In this document: piece by piece, positions 7,019-7,126 of the stretch | Layout: each line of letters opens with the position of its first letter | Numbering within the stretch: the first letter of the stretch is position 1 | Source of the DNA: Metaruminococcus_A sp900762715 | Lineage (GTDB): Bacteria > Bacillota > Clostridia > Oscillospirales > Ruminococcaceae | Reading direction: 5' to 3' | NCBI GenBank assembly: GCA_048204295.1 | Contig: DBFBLF010000008.1 | Coordinates: forward strand, 1-7,126 | Length of the DNA: 7,126 nt | Made by a program: the position numbers and the translations under genes | Notes under the pieces: generated by a model | The model's input: only the letters and a program-made list of their open reading frames with translations | The model's database searches: none | Told to the model about the DNA's origin: nothing

Positions 7019-7126
7019 CATGTGCGGGCAAAGCCCTATGTTACTAGCACGCGTGTCTCGTCACGCAAATACGATCTGCCAGCCGCGAGAGTTCTGCTAC
7101 TTGCTACCCGTAAACGGGTTTAGAAA
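7019..7126. other. Non-coding stretch with several short inverted and direct repeats
   Basis: No gene can be supported here; minus-strand frames are closed by stops near the edge and the plus-strand frame crosses the terminator. The stretch holds GGGC-AAA-GCCC (7026-7036), GCGTG-TCTCGT-CACGC (7051-7066), a GCTACTT direct repeat whose GCTAC copies lie at 7096-7100 and 7103-7107, and ACCCGT-AA-ACGGGT (7106-7119). Such clustering of small hairpins and direct repeats is typical of transfer origins and of untranslated regions of mobile elements. It could also be the 3' untranslated end of an upstream gene. Neither reading can be proven from the window. Confidence 0.4.

Noticed and set aside
6530..7021. 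Minus-strand open frame of 163 codons crossing the start of the large TPR gene
   Set aside because: It runs through the terminator, the repeats and the promoter region and overlaps the large TPR protein in another frame; its product has no domain.
6917..7123. Plus-strand open frame of 68 codons
   Set aside because: It crosses the direct repeats and the terminator stem and has no ribosome binding site.
7019..7126. tRNA or small structured RNA gene
   Set aside because: The stems are separate short hairpins and do not form a cloverleaf or any RNA family I recognise.

Overview
The window looks like an accessory or envelope-related locus from a low-to-mid GC Gram-positive anaerobe of the gut Clostridia type (Ruminococcaceae/Oscillospiraceae or Lachnospiraceae). 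This rests on strong AGGAGG-like ribosome binding sites before every gene, a lipobox lipoprotein, a BspA-type leucine-rich-repeat surface protein, and no sign of an outer membrane. The species cannot be named from the sequence alone.

All five supported genes lie on the minus strand and form one tight leftward operon. In transcription order they are: a 829-residue seven-helix membrane protein with a long TPR tail (6861 to 4372); a 286-residue three-helix membrane TPR protein (4356 to 3496); a 390-residue secreted protein with a cysteine cluster at its end (3499 to 2327); a 430-residue lipoprotein (2316 to 1024); and a secreted leucine-rich-repeat protein with a C-terminal membrane anchor (986 to beyond the left edge, 328 codons visible). 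Gaps are 15 bases, a 4-base overlap, 10 bases and 37 bases, so co-transcription and partial translational coupling are very likely.

The right end (6862 to 7126) is non-coding. From left to right it holds the operon's leader with a plausible -10 box, a pair of 27-28 bp direct repeats 33 bp apart that abut the weak -35 region, a strong intrinsic terminator for a leftward transcript entering from outside the window, and about 108 bases rich in short inverted and direct repeats. That last stretch resembles the sort of structured DNA found at transfer origins or ends of mobile elements, but nothing in the window proves this.

How the genes work together is inferred. Every product is predicted to be embedded in the membrane or exported, with its soluble domain outside the cell: two membrane-anchored TPR scaffolds, one secreted protein, one lipoprotein and one LRR protein. 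TPR and LRR domains both bind proteins, so the set could be a cell-surface assembly or adhesion complex. I do not recognise the operon as a named system, and no enzyme motif is visible in any of the five proteins.
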